The notes under the pieces: model-generated
What the model was told of the DNA's origin: nothing
The model's database searches: none
Seen by the model: the letters and a program-made list of their open reading frames with translations, nothing else
In this document: one piece after another, positions 35,154 to 45,021 of the stretch
How the letters are laid out: each line of letters begins with the position of its first letter
How positions within the stretch are numbered: position 1 is the stretch's first letter
Translations under genes and position numbers: made by a program
NCBI RefSeq assembly: GCF_900094595.1
Contig: NZ_FMAD01000002.1
Location: 372,001 to 436,000, forward strand
Reading direction: 5' to 3'
Source: Cupriavidus alkaliphilus
Lineage (GTDB): Bacteria > Pseudomonadota > Gammaproteobacteria > Burkholderiales > Burkholderiaceae
DNA length: 64,000 bases

Positions 35154-35677
35154 ACCGAAGGAGCACGGATGCCGAGAAACGTCGAGATCAAGGCCCGCAT
35201 CGACAGCGTCGAGGCGCTGTTGCCGCGCGCCGCAGCGCTGGCCGACCACGGGCCTGAGTACATCTGCCAGGACGATACCTTCTTCCGCTGCGCCAACGGG
35301 CGGCTCAAGCTGCGCGAGTTCGCGCCGGACCGCGGCGAACTGATCTTCTACGCGCGCGCCGACGAGGCCGGCCCGAAAGAGAGCTTCTACATCCTGTCGC
35401 CGACGCCGTCGCCCGGCACGCTGCGCGCCGCGCTGGCCGCCGCGCACGGAGAGGGCGGGCGGGTGCGCAAGCTGCGCACGCTGTACCTGGCCGGACGCAC
35501 GCGCGTGCACCTGGACCGGGTCGAGGCGCTCGGCGATTTCCTGGAGCTCGAAGTGGTGCTGGCCGATGCGGAAAGCGTCGACGACGGCGTGGCCGAGGCC
35601 CACGCCTTGCTGGCCCGCCTGGGCGTTCCCGCGTCCGCCTTGATCGAAGGCGCGTACGTCGACCTGCTGCGCGCGGC

Positions 35678-36400
<723 letters not shown>

Positions 36401-36422
36401 GGCGATATGCGTGGCCCTGGCG

Positions 36423-37133
36423 TTAGCGGACGCGCGGGCGCAAGCGCCGGCGTTCGTAGAGTTCAGCGGGATTGCGCGCGGCCGCCGGCACCAGGCGTCC
36501 GGCAATCACCAGCAGCAGCACGCAGGTCACGGAAGTCACCAGCACCAGCAGGTTGGCGGTGTTGTCGTCGCCGGCCTGGACCGCCTCGTAGATGGCCACC
36601 GACAGCGTCTGCGTGCGCCCGGGCAGGTTGCCGGCGATCATCAGCGTGGCGCCGAATTCGCCCAGCGCGCGCGCAAACGCCAGCAGCACGCCGGCGATGA
36701 TGCCGCGCGCCGCCAGCGGCAGCGTGACGCGGAAGAAGATGCCGGCCTCGGGCACGCCCAGCACGCGCGCGGCGTTTTCGAGCTGGTGGTCCACGCCTTC
36801 GAAGGCGGCGCGCGCGGACTTCAGCACCAGCGGGAAGGCGACGATGGTCGACGCCAGCACCGCTCCCTGCCAGGTAAAGACCAGTTCGATGCCCAGTCGC
36901 GCCAGCCACTCGCCGAACACGCCGCGGCGTCCCACCAGCACCAGCAGGTAATAGCCCAGCACCGTCGGCGGCAGCACCAGCGGCAGCGTCAGCACCGCAT
37001 CGACCACGTCGCGCAGCGGCGAGCGCCAGCGCGCCAGCGCCCACGCCGCGCCGACGCCGAGCACGGCGTTCAGCGCGGTGGCCCAGCCCGCCACCTTCAG
37101 CGACAGCAGCAGCGGTACCCAGACGGCATCCAT
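36423..37133 (-). CDS. modB: Molybdate ABC transporter permease
   Basis: The 236-residue inner-membrane protein has five to six hydrophobic segments. The EAA loop that contacts ModC is ENAARVLGVPEAGIFFRVTLPLAARGI, followed by ARALGEFGATLMIAGNLPGRTQT, the conserved ModB C-terminal block. It lies 18 bases after modA and 22 before modC, in a single minus-strand operon. Confidence 0.95.
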   Translation of the reverse strand: MDAVWVPLLLSLKVAGWATALNAVLGVGAAWALARWRSPLRDVVDAVLTLPLVLPPTVLGYYLLVLVGRRGVFGEWLARLGIELVFTWQGAVLASTIVAFPLVLKSARAAFEGVDHQLENAARVLGVPEAGIFFRVTLPLAARGIIAGVLLAFARALGEFGATLMIAGNLPGRTQTLSVAIYEAVQAGDDNTANLLVLVTSVTCVLLLVIAGRLVPAAARNPAELYERRRLRPRVR

Positions 37134-37151
37134 GGCGTGCGCGGCGCGGCC

Positions 37152-37922
37152 TCAGGGTTTGAGGAAGCCGAAGCGCGACAGGATCGCCTGGCCGTCCGGC
37201 GAGGCGACATAGTCGACGAACTGCGCCGCTTCCTTCGGCTGGCGCGCCTGGCTGGTGACCGCAATCGGGTAGGTCACCGGCGTGCGGCTGGGCACGCGCA
37301 CCGCCACTTTGACCTTGTCGGGCATCACGGTGGCGTCGGTGGCGAAGACGAAGCCGGCCTCGACCTCGCCGCGCGCGACGTAGTCCAGGCTCTGGCGCAC
37401 GTTCTGCGCCGGCACGCCCTTGGCGGCGACCGCGTCCCACAGCCCGGCCGCTTCCAGCGCGCCGCGGGTGTAGCGGCCCACCGGCACCGAGGCCGGGTTG
37501 CCGTAGGCGATGCGCCGGACTTCCGGGCGCGTCAGGTCCTGCAGCGAGGCGATCGGCAGCTTGCTGTCGGCCGGCACGATCATCACCACCTGGTTGGCGG
37601 CGAAGTTGCGGCGCGAGGCCGGCGCGATCACCTTCTCGGCCTCGGCCTTGTTCATCGCCTCCTGGTCGGCCGAGGCGAACACATCGGCCGGCGCGCCCTT
37701 GACGATCTGCTGCATCAGCACGTCCGAGGCGCCGAAGTTCAGCACCACGTGCGTGCCGGGGTGGGCGCGCTCGTAGGACTCGGCCAGCGCTTTGAAGGCG
37801 TTGGTCAGGCTGGCGGCCGCGGACACCACCAGATCGGCGGCGAAGGCGGGCGGGGCGGCCAGCGCCAGCATCGCGGCGGCGGCCAGCAGCACCCCGCGGC
37901 GGCGGGAACGGAAGGCAGGCAT
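37152..37922 (-). CDS. modA: Molybdate ABC transporter substrate-binding protein
   Basis: I use the ATG at 37922, with GAGG upstream, giving 256 residues; a longer frame reaches 37955. The N-terminus has an Arg-rich n-region, a hydrophobic core (GVLLAAAAMLALAAPPAFA) and an AFA-A signal-peptidase site, so the protein is periplasmic. Mature ModA motifs are VSAAASLTNAF, LNFGASDVLMQQI, GAPADVFASADQ and YPIAVTSQARQ. It binds molybdate (and tungstate) for ModBC. It is the first gene of modABC, expressed from the ModE-controlled promoter just upstream. Confidence 0.95.
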   Translation of the reverse strand: MPAFRSRRRGVLLAAAAMLALAAPPAFAADLVVSAAASLTNAFKALAESYERAHPGTHVVLNFGASDVLMQQIVKGAPADVFASADQEAMNKAEAEKVIAPASRRNFAANQVVMIVPADSKLPIASLQDLTRPEVRRIAYGNPASVPVGRYTRGALEAAGLWDAVAAKGVPAQNVRQSLDYVARGEVEAGFVFATDATVMPDKVKVAVRVPSRTPVTYPIAVTSQARQPKEAAQFVDYVASPDGQAILSRFGFLKP

Positions 37923-37990
37923 CGGAATCCTCGGGAAGCGGCCGCCGGCATGCAAGGGCGCGGCAAGGCCGGAGCGGGTGGACTGTCAGG

Positions 37991-38014
37991 CGCAATATAC
38001 GTCTGTATATAGCG
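37991..38014. promoter_or_regulatory. ModE-box operator
   Basis: CGCAATATA (37991-37999) and TATATAGCG (38006-38014) form an inverted repeat with 8 of 9 positions matching around CGTCTG. This fits the known ModE operator layout (two TATATA-type half-sites flanked by CG). It lies between and over the modA -35 and -10, so ModE bound there would block RNA polymerase. Confidence 0.8.
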
Positions 38015-38023
38015 ACGCGTCAA
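37994..38023 (-). promoter_or_regulatory. Sigma-70 promoter of modABC
   Basis: On the minus strand, TTGACG (38018-38023) is the -35 and TATATT (37994-37999) the -10, with an 18-bp spacer. The -10 is about 72 bp before the modA start. The ModE-box palindrome fills the spacer and the -10. Confidence 0.75.
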
Positions 38024-38140
38024 TGATGCGCCATGACGGGTGTCAGGGGTATTCCAACGCGCATAAGTGCTGTATCAGGGGCTGCGAATGAGCCCGCGGC
38101 GGGAACGGCTGGCGCCTGCCTGGCGCCAGCCCTGCCGGCT

Positions 38141-38335
38141 TCAGGCCGGCGGCGTGCCTTCCTTGAACATGGATTTCAGCTGGCTGCGCAGCTCAGGGGT
38201 GTCCTGATGCTTGTGCACCGCCACCGCATGCTGGACCGCGGCTTCGAGCAGTTCGTCCTCGCTGTCGGCGCTCAGCGCGACCGTGCAGTGGGTGTCGCTC
38301 GGAAACTCGCGGCAATCGATAAACTTGCGTGCCAT
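38141..38335 (-). CDS. DUF1059 small protein
   Basis: The 64-residue protein follows a strong AGGAGG. The start MARKFIDCREFPSD with Cys8 and Cys17 and the EDELLEAAVQHAVAVHKH helix fit DUF1059 proteins, which are small, soluble and of unknown function. It is on the same strand as modABC, ending 218 bases before modA starts. The modA promoter lies between them, so it is probably a separate transcript. Confidence 0.85.
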   Translation of the reverse strand: MARKFIDCREFPSDTHCTVALSADSEDELLEAAVQHAVAVHKHQDTPELRSQLKSMFKEGTPPA

Positions 38336-38415
38336 GATGCCTCCTGACGCCGGCCCGCGGGCTGGGTGGAGCCGGTGCATCAAGTATAGGCACGCCGTGC
38401 CTGCCGGTTGGCGCC

Positions 38416-39357
38416 CTACGGCACCGGCGTCAGCACCTTGCCGCCGGCCAGGAACGCGTCGAGATTCTGCAGCGTCAGCGCGGTCATCGCGGCGCGCGTC
38501 TCGTGCGTGCCGCTGGCCATGTGCGGCGCCAGCACGACATGTTCCATCGCCAGCAGCGCCGGCGGCACGTTGGGTTCGTCCTGGAACACATCGAGCCCCG
38601 CGCCGCCGAGCCGGCCTTCGGCCAGCGCCGCGACCAGCGCCGCCTCGTCGACCACGCTGCCGCGCGAGACATTGACCAGGATGCCGCGCGGGCCGAGCGC
38701 ATCGAGGATCTCGCGCGACACCAGCCCCGCGGTGGAGGGTCCGCCGACGGTGGCCACCACCAGGAAATCCGCCCACGTTGCCAGCGCCTTCAGGTCCGCT
38801 TCGAAGCGCCACGGCGCGCCTGTGCGCGGGCGGCGGTTGTGGTACGCGATCTCCATGTCGAAGCCCTGCGCGCGCCGCGCGACGATCTCGCCGATGCGGC
38901 CCAGGCCGAGGATGCCCAGCTTCTTGCCCGCTACGCGCGTGGTCAGCGGGAAGCCGCCCTGCGGCCAGCGCCCGGCGCGCACGTAGCGGTCGCCATGGGC
39001 AATGCCGCGGGCCGCATCCAGCAGCAGCCCGAAGGCGAGGTCGGCGACGCAGTCGTTGAGCACGTCGGGCGTGTTGCTGACCTGGATGGCGCGCGCGCGG
39101 GCGGCGTCCAGCGCGATCGCGTCATAGCCCACGCCGAAGCTGACGATGGCTTCCAGGCGCGGCAGCGCGTCGATCAGCGCGGCACTGCAGCCGTGGCGCG
39201 CCGAGGTGACCACCACGCGCACCTGCTGCCCCTCGCTGCGCGCCCAGGCCAGCGGATCGGCCTGCTGCCACAGCGCCGCGGCGCCGTACTGTTGCTGCAG
39301 GGTGGCATTGGTCTGCGGCGCGAGCGGGCCGACCTGGAGGATCTGGGGAGCGGGCAT
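38416..39357 (-). CDS. D-2-hydroxyacid dehydrogenase (NAD-binding), glyoxylate/hydroxypyruvate reductase-like
   Basis: The 313-residue protein has the NAD(P) motif LGILGLGRIG and the catalytic residues Arg (NVSRGSVVDE), Glu (QDEPNVP) and His (LAPHMASGTHE). NRRPR after the second strand favours NADP. The family reduces 2-keto acids such as glyoxylate, hydroxypyruvate or 2-ketogluconate to D-2-hydroxy acids. It stands alone, divergent from the deoxyribosyltransferase gene across a 187-bp gap in which I see no clear motif. Confidence 0.9.
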   Translation of the reverse strand: MPAPQILQVGPLAPQTNATLQQQYGAAALWQQADPLAWARSEGQQVRVVVTSARHGCSAALIDALPRLEAIVSFGVGYDAIALDAARARAIQVSNTPDVLNDCVADLAFGLLLDAARGIAHGDRYVRAGRWPQGGFPLTTRVAGKKLGILGLGRIGEIVARRAQGFDMEIAYHNRRPRTGAPWRFEADLKALATWADFLVVATVGGPSTAGLVSREILDALGPRGILVNVSRGSVVDEAALVAALAEGRLGGAGLDVFQDEPNVPPALLAMEHVVLAPHMASGTHETRAAMTALTLQNLDAFLAGGKVLTPVP

Positions 39358-39544
39358 GGGAATGAGGCGGTCGAGGCGTGACCGGCAATGTTAGCGCAAG
39401 GGCTGACCCCGCGCCGGCGCGCGGCCGGCCGCGTGCGCGCAAGCTGTGCGATGTTCGGGCAGCGGCCGCGCACCACCGGCGCGGGCCGCGGGTTATGCTG
39501 CAATCCTCGCGGCCTGACGCCGCGCCACGCTTGTTCCACGTGCC

Positions 39545-40075
39545 ATGACCACCATCTACCTCGCCGGCTTTGACGTGTTCCGCAAGGACGCGCGCGCCTG
39601 GGGCGAGCATCTCAAGGCGCTGTGCGCGGCGCATGGCTTCACCGGCCTGTATCCGCTCGACCAGTCCGCGCCAGAAGGCCTGTCCGGCCCCGACACCGCA
39701 CGCTGGATCTATGACGCCAACATCGCGCTGCTGCGGCGCGCCGACCTGGTGATGGCCAACCTGGATGACTTCCGCGGCCCCGGCGAAGCGGATTCCGGCA
39801 CGGCGTTCGAAGTCGGCTTTGCGGTGGCGCTGGGCAAGCCCGTGTGGGCCTACAGCGCCGATGCCGGCACGCTGCGCGAGCGCGTCACGGTGGCCACCGA
39901 TGCCGACGGCACGCCGCTGGATGCGCGCGGCTTTACCGTCGAGGACTTCGGCCTGGGCAAGAACCTGATGCTGGCGTGCCCGGTCCGGCTGGTGCGGGGC
40001 GGGGCGGCCGAATGCCTGGCGGCCATGGCCGCCGCCCGGCACGACCTCGACGCGGCCGTCCGCAGCGGCGGCTAG
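39545..40075 (+). CDS. Nucleoside 2-deoxyribosyltransferase family protein
   Basis: The 176-residue protein has the N-terminal strand TIYLAGFDVFR, an Asp cluster (ADLVMANLDDFRG) and the catalytic Glu in DSGTAFEVGFAVALGKPV. Family members exchange bases between 2'-deoxynucleosides or hydrolyse the N-glycosidic bond, which points to nucleotide salvage or sanitation. Its stop shares CTAG with the convergent pqiC stop. Confidence 0.9.
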   Translation: MTTIYLAGFDVFRKDARAWGEHLKALCAAHGFTGLYPLDQSAPEGLSGPDTARWIYDANIALLRRADLVMANLDDFRGPGEADSGTAFEVGFAVALGKPVWAYSADAGTLRERVTVATDADGTPLDARGFTVEDFGLGKNLMLACPVRLVRGGAAECLAAMAAARHDLDAAVRSGG

Positions 40076-40704
40076 CGCCGCAGCGCCTGCACGCCGGCCG
40101 CGATATCGTTGGCCGTGCTCGCGACGATCTCGCGATACGCCGCGACCACGCCGTCGACGGCGCCCGGCGCCGGCAGCTCGGCCTGCGTCCTGCCGCTGAC
40201 CACCTTGCCATCGGGCAGCCGCCGCACGGTCCAGTTGATGGTGGCGCCGGCACGCTGGCCCACGTCGGCGTCCAGGCGCAGCACTTCGGTGGTGATGCGG
40301 TACAGCGGCTGCACGTCGGACAGCCCCTGCTGGTAGGTGTCGACCGCGCCCAGCGTGGCCTGCAGGCGTTGCGACAGCGCATCGCGCAGCTCGTCCGGCA
40401 GCGGCGACGACCAGCGTGACAGGTCCAGCAGTCGCACCCCCGCATCGTTGCCGCCGCCGCTGTCGTTACCGCCGCGGCCATCGCGCACCACCAGCTGCGG
40501 CCGGTTGAGGCGCTCCGGCACCCGCACAGGTGCCACTTCCAGCCACAGCGTGTCCGTCGACGGCGCCGCTGCCGGCGCTGGCGCGGCAACCGCCGCCGGC
40601 CCTTGCGCCAGCGTGTAGTAGCGCGGTTCGGGCGAGGCGCAGCCCGCCAGCACCGCCGCGGCGGCGCTGGCGCAGACCAGGGTGAGCGGAAGGCGCTTCA
40701 TCAT
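40072..40704 (-). CDS. pqiC: PqiC-like outer-membrane lipoprotein
   Basis: The 210-residue protein has a lipoprotein signal peptide with lipobox VLAGC (Cys at about residue 22), then CASPEPRYYTLAQGP, the standard start of the PqiC/YmbA (ABC-type transport auxiliary) family. It is expected on the inner leaflet of the outer membrane, capping the PqiB channel. It overlaps pqiB by 4 bases and is last in the five-gene operon. Confidence 0.92.
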   Translation of the reverse strand: MMKRLPLTLVCASAAAAVLAGCASPEPRYYTLAQGPAAVAAPAPAAAPSTDTLWLEVAPVRVPERLNRPQLVVRDGRGGNDSGGGNDAGVRLLDLSRWSSPLPDELRDALSQRLQATLGAVDTYQQGLSDVQPLYRITTEVLRLDADVGQRAGATINWTVRRLPDGKVVSGRTQAELPAPGAVDGVVAAYREIVASTANDIAAGVQALRR

Positions 40705-42365
40705 TCTTTCTCCGGCTTGCCGCGCAACAGCGCTTCAGGGTGGCGTTCAAGGTAGTCGGTCAGCGTGCGCAGCGATGTGGCGGTGCGTGTCAGCTCCTGC
40801 AGCATGCGGCGCGTGTCCTGCTGCAGCGGCGCGTCCGACGCCAGCGTGCCGTTGGCCGCGGTCAGGGTCTTGCGCGCGTCCTGCAGCGCGGCCAGCACCT
40901 GCGGCGCGACATCGCCGTTGAGCTGCTGCACCAGCTTGTCGGCGGTGGCCAGGGTCTTGTTCAGGCTGGACACCGTGGTGCGCAGGTCCTGGCCGATCTG
41001 GTCGAACGGCACCTTGTCGATGCGGTTGACGATGTCGCCCACCTGCGCCTGCAGCTGGTCGAACGCGCCCGGCGTGGTGGCGAACTCCGGAATCGGCGCG
41101 TCCAGGTCGACCTTGGCCGGCGCCGCCTTCGGGAAGAAGTCCAGCGCCACGTACAGCTGCCCGGTGAGCAGGTTGCCGGTGCGCAGCTGCGCGCGCATGC
41201 CCCGCTGCAGCAGGCCCTGGATGATCTTGCGCGCGCGTTCGCGGTCTTCGACGTCGCGTTCGCGGAAGCCCATGCGCGACGGGTACAGCTCGACCACCAC
41301 CGGCATGCGGAAGGCGCGCTTCTCGCGCTGGAACTCGATGCCGATCGAACGCACCTGGCCCACCACCACGCCGCGGAAGTCCACCGGCGCGCCCGGCGAC
41401 AGGCCGCGCACGGACTGGTCGAAATTGAGCACCGCCAGCGTCGGCGCCAGCTCTTCCGGCTCCTTCATCGCCTCGGCCTGGTCGCCGGCCAGCAGGAACT
41501 GGGTGTTCTCGGCGGCGGCGTCGGTGGCGGTGGTGTGGTCCGGCGCCTGGAAGGCGACGCCGCCCAGCAGCACCGTCACCAGCGATTGCGTCGACAGCTT
41601 GAGCCCGCCGGCATCGAGCTTCAGGTCGACCCCGCTGGCATGCCAGAAGCGCGTGTCGGCGGTGACCAGCTTGTCATAGGGCTTGTTGACGAACACGCGC
41701 AGCGTGATATCGCGCCCGTTGGGATCGAGCTGGTAGGCCACCACCTGGCCAACCAGCACGCGCCGGTAGTAGACCGGCGAGCCGATATCGAGCGACCCCA
41801 GCTCCGACGCGCGCAGCACGAACTGCTTGCCGGAAGCGTCGGTGGTCACCACCGGCGGCACTTCCAGGCCCTTGAAGTCGCGCGCGGAGTCCGTCGACTT
41901 GCCCGCGTCGACGCCGATATAGGCGCCCGACAGCAGCGTCTCCAGCCCCGACACGCCGCTGGCGGCGAAGCGCGGGCGCACCACCCAGAAGCGGGTGTCG
42001 GCGACGGCGAAGTTCTCGGCGTCCTTGGTCAGGTCGATCGTCGCCACCACGTGCGAGCGGTCGCGCGCCAGGCGCACCGACTTGACCAGGCCGATGTCGA
42101 CGTCCTTGTAGCGCACCGCGGTCTTGCCGGGTGTAAGGCCTTCGGCGGTGCGGAAGCTGACGGTGATCTCGGGCCCGCGCGAGGCCAGCGTGTGCACCAG
42201 CAGCGAGATCCCGACCACCGCGGCAACGATCGGGATCAGCCACACCAGCGAGGGCAGCCAGCGCGCGCGGCGCCGGCGTTCGGGGCGCGGCAGGCCGGAC
42301 GGAGGGGGCGGGGGCGGCGAGGGCGGCATGGCACCCGCCGGGGCTTGGTTGTCAGTGTCGGGCAT
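40701..42365 (-). CDS. pqiB: PqiB, MCE-domain intermembrane lipid-transport protein
   Basis: The 554-residue protein has one N-terminal transmembrane helix after a proline-rich tail (VWLIPIVAAVVGISLLVHTLA) and three MCE repeats. Each repeat has a VxxRxVxxG-type core (KTAVRYKDVDIGLV, GSPVYYRRVLVGQV, GAPVDFRGVVVGQV). A long helical C-terminus follows (about 430-540). In E. coli PqiB forms a syringe-like tube across the periplasm for lipid traffic. It overlaps the upstream pqiA by 14 bases. Confidence 0.95.
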   Translation of the reverse strand: MPDTDNQAPAGAMPPSPPPPPPSGLPRPERRRRARWLPSLVWLIPIVAAVVGISLLVHTLASRGPEITVSFRTAEGLTPGKTAVRYKDVDIGLVKSVRLARDRSHVVATIDLTKDAENFAVADTRFWVVRPRFAASGVSGLETLLSGAYIGVDAGKSTDSARDFKGLEVPPVVTTDASGKQFVLRASELGSLDIGSPVYYRRVLVGQVVAYQLDPNGRDITLRVFVNKPYDKLVTADTRFWHASGVDLKLDAGGLKLSTQSLVTVLLGGVAFQAPDHTTATDAAAENTQFLLAGDQAEAMKEPEELAPTLAVLNFDQSVRGLSPGAPVDFRGVVVGQVRSIGIEFQREKRAFRMPVVVELYPSRMGFRERDVEDRERARKIIQGLLQRGMRAQLRTGNLLTGQLYVALDFFPKAAPAKVDLDAPIPEFATTPGAFDQLQAQVGDIVNRIDKVPFDQIGQDLRTTVSSLNKTLATADKLVQQLNGDVAPQVLAALQDARKTLTAANGTLASDAPLQQDTRRMLQELTRTATSLRTLTDYLERHPEALLRGKPEKE

Positions 42366-43098
42366 TGTCAGGTTCCAGCGAATCCCACAGCAGGCGCGGA
42401 TCGAAGCTGAGCGAGGCCAGCATGGTCAGCACCACGACCGCGCCGAAGGCGAGCGCGCCGCCGCCGGGGATGATGGTGGCCAGCGCCCCGGCCCGCACCA
42501 GCGAGGCCAGCAGCGCCACCACGAAAATATCGAGCATCGACCAGCGGCCGATCACCTCCACCAGGCCGTACAGCCGGGTCTGCTGCCGGATCCGCCAGCT
42601 CGAGCGGAAGTGCACCGACAGCAGCAGGAAGGTCAGGATCGCCATCTTCAGCAGCGGCACCACGATGCTGGCGATCAGCACCAGCACGGCCAGCATGTGC
42701 GAGCCGGACAGCCACAGGTAGATCACGCCCGACAGGATGGTGTCCCGCTGCGTGCCGAGGATGGACTGCGTCACCATCACCGGCAGCATGTTGGCAGGAA
42801 TATAGAGGATGTACGCGGCCAGCAGGAAGGCCCAGGTGCGCGCCAGGCTGTTCGGCTTGCGATGGTGCAGGGTGGCGCCGCAGCGCGGGCAGGGCGCGCC
42901 TTCCAGCGTGCGCGGGCTGACCAGGTCGCAGGCGTGGCAGGACACCAGGCCCAGGCCGCTCGCGGTGGGCACCTGCGGCAGCGGGGTGTTCTCGTCGTCG
43001 TCGGTCAGTTCCGCCACCACCTCGCGCGCGAGCTGGCGCGGACGGGCCAGGCGTCCGGCGGGCGGCGGCGGTTGCTGCGGCTGCTGCGGTGGCGTCAT
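42352..43098 (-). CDS. pqiA: Paraquat-inducible protein A domain protein (second half)
   Basis: The 248-residue protein has a rubredoxin-like CxxC pair (SCHACDL and CPRCG) in the cytoplasmic N-region and then four transmembrane helices, one PqiA module. E. coli PqiA (about 417 residues) carries two such modules in one chain; here they are two adjacent genes that overlap by 4 bases. The conserved FDPRLLWDSLE end is shared with the neighbouring half. Confidence 0.92.
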   Translation of the reverse strand: MTPPQQPQQPPPPAGRLARPRQLAREVVAELTDDDENTPLPQVPTASGLGLVSCHACDLVSPRTLEGAPCPRCGATLHHRKPNSLARTWAFLLAAYILYIPANMLPVMVTQSILGTQRDTILSGVIYLWLSGSHMLAVLVLIASIVVPLLKMAILTFLLLSVHFRSSWRIRQQTRLYGLVEVIGRWSMLDIFVVALLASLVRAGALATIIPGGGALAFGAVVVLTMLASLSFDPRLLWDSLEPDNARH

Positions 43099-43793
43099 CG
43101 GCGCTCCTCGTCCGCCGCCGCGGCCTTGTCATCGGGCGTTTCCAGGTGGCGCCACAGGTCGCGCGGATCGAACGACAGCATCGCCGCCAGCACGATCACC
43201 AGCGCCGCGAACGACCACAGCGCAATGCCCGGCAGCACGCGCGCCATGGTCGAGAGCTTCACCAGCGTCACCAGCACGCCGATCATGAAGACCTCGATCA
43301 TGCCCCACGGCCGGGTCTGGCGGATGCCGCGCACGATGCGGTCGAAGCCGGCCGGCATGCGGTGCTGCGCCATCGGCACCAGCAGGTAAATCATCATCAG
43401 CAGCTCGGACAGCGGGAACAGGATGGTGGTGGCGAACACCAGCGCCGCCACCAGCGCCATCTGGTCCGCATACAGCGCCTGCACCGCGCCCAGCAGGGTG
43501 GTCTGGGTGCGTACCCCTTTCAGGTCCATCTCGACGATGGGGTAGGCGTTGGAGATCAGGAACAGGATCAGCGCGGTGATCACCAGCGGCAGCAGGCGGT
43601 GGTAGTGGCGCCGGCTCTCGCGGTAGAGCTGGCCGCCGCAGCGCAGGCACAGCGCGCGCTCGCCGGGCGAGATCGGGGTGCGCTCGTAGACGGCGTCGCA
43701 GTATTCGCAGGCCACCAGCCGGTGCAGCGCGGCCGGCAAGGTGTCGGGCAGTGCGGTCTCTGGCGGGGCCGGGGGTACGTCGTGTGCCGCCAT
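43095..43793 (-). CDS. pqiA: Paraquat-inducible protein A domain protein (first half)
   Basis: The 232-residue protein has zinc-ribbon-like CEYCDAVYER and CLRCGGQ motifs at about residues 29-55, then four hydrophobic segments and FDPRDLWRHLE at the end. It is the partner module of the next pqiA gene. It starts on ATGA shared with the AI-2E-family gene. The two halves together should form the inner-membrane component working with PqiB. Confidence 0.92.
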   Translation of the reverse strand: MAAHDVPPAPPETALPDTLPAALHRLVACEYCDAVYERTPISPGERALCLRCGGQLYRESRRHYHRLLPLVITALILFLISNAYPIVEMDLKGVRTQTTLLGAVQALYADQMALVAALVFATTILFPLSELLMMIYLLVPMAQHRMPAGFDRIVRGIRQTRPWGMIEVFMIGVLVTLVKLSTMARVLPGIALWSFAALVIVLAAMLSFDPRDLWRHLETPDDKAAAADEERR

Positions 43794-44953
43794 CAGCCGG
43801 ATCGCTTGCCGGTGGCTGCCGGCGGCACATCGGGATTGTCGACCACGGCCGGGGCCGGTGCCGGCGCGGATGCCAGCGCCGCGCCCTGGCGCAGGTCGCG
43901 CTGCAGCTCGCCCTGCGAGCCGATGGTCCAGTCGCGCAGCAGGGCATAGGCCACCGCCAGCAGCGTCGGGCCGATGAACACGCCCAGGAAGCCGAACGCC
44001 AGCGCGCCGCCGAGCACGCCCAGCATGATCCAGATCAGCGGCATGCCGGTGCCCTTGCTGATCAGCAGCGGCTTGACGATGTTGTCGGCCATGCTGACCA
44101 CGCCCACGCCCCACACCACCAGGAAGATGGCCCAGCCGGTGGCGCCGGTGTGGTACAGCCACAGCGCGGCCGGCAGCCACACCAGCGGCGGCCCGACCGG
44201 CACCACCGACAGGAAGAAGGTCACGAAGCCGAGGATGGCGGCGCCCGGCACGCCCGCGATCCACAGGCCGAGGCCGGCCAGCACGGCCTGGATGAAGGCG
44301 GTGCCCAGCACGCCGTAGACCACGCCCTTGACGGTGCTGCCCGCCAGCTCCAGCAGGTGGTCGGCGCGCTCGCCGGCAATGCGGCGCATGCCGGCGCGCA
44401 GCCAGGCAATGGCGAACTCGCCGCCGGTGTAGAAGAAGAACGCCAGGATGATCGACAGCGCCAGCTGCCCCAGTCCGGCGCCGATCGACAGCCCCGCGCC
44501 CAGCAGCACGTGGCCGACCGGTGCGATCAGCTTGCGCAGGTTGGCGACCATCTCGGAATCGGCATTGATCAGGCTGTCCCACGAGCTTTGCAGGTAGCTG
44601 CCGACATAGGGCAGGCTGCTCAGCCACAGCGGCAGCTGCGGCAGCCCGTGCTCCATATAGCGGTCGACCAGCGCGGCGAGGTCGTCCAGGTGCGCGGAGA
44701 AACTGGCGCCGGCATAGACGAACGGGCCCAGCACGATCACCGTCGCCAGCAGCACGCAGATCAGCGCGGCCAGGCCGCGGCGATTGCCGAGCCAGCGCGA
44801 CAGCACGGTGTAGGGGTGCCAGGAGCTGAACGCCAGGATCGCGCCCCACAGCAGGGCCGTGGTGAACGGCGCCAGGACCAGCAGCGAGCCGCCGATCAGC
44901 ACGATCAGCGCGAAGACGGCGGCGATTTTTTCGATTAACTGGCCGGAACTCAT
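43793..44953 (-). CDS. AI-2E family transporter (YdiK/PerM-like)
   Basis: The 386-residue membrane protein has about seven to eight hydrophobic segments and the family pattern: an N-terminal helix pair, a periplasmic helical region (residues about 75-165) and the conserved GVVYGVLGTAFIQAVLAGLGLWIAGVPGAAILG block with PVGPPLVWLPAALWL. Despite the family name, few members are proven to move autoinducer-2; several are Na+/H+ antiporters or unassigned. It is the first gene of the pqi operon and overlaps pqiA by one base. The longer frame to 45091 lies in G/C-tract DNA and is unlikely to be translated. Confidence 0.9.
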   Translation of the reverse strand: MSSGQLIEKIAAVFALIVLIGGSLLVLAPFTTALLWGAILAFSSWHPYTVLSRWLGNRRGLAALICVLLATVIVLGPFVYAGASFSAHLDDLAALVDRYMEHGLPQLPLWLSSLPYVGSYLQSSWDSLINADSEMVANLRKLIAPVGHVLLGAGLSIGAGLGQLALSIILAFFFYTGGEFAIAWLRAGMRRIAGERADHLLELAGSTVKGVVYGVLGTAFIQAVLAGLGLWIAGVPGAAILGFVTFFLSVVPVGPPLVWLPAALWLYHTGATGWAIFLVVWGVGVVSMADNIVKPLLISKGTGMPLIWIMLGVLGGALAFGFLGVFIGPTLLAVAYALLRDWTIGSQGELQRDLRQGAALASAPAPAPAVVDNPDVPPAATGKRSG

Positions 44954-45021
44954 GGTTGGGGGTTCTCCGTTTGTCCCCTTTGAGAGTTGGGTGTGACGGG
45001 GACGGCGTAAATATAGCTTAA

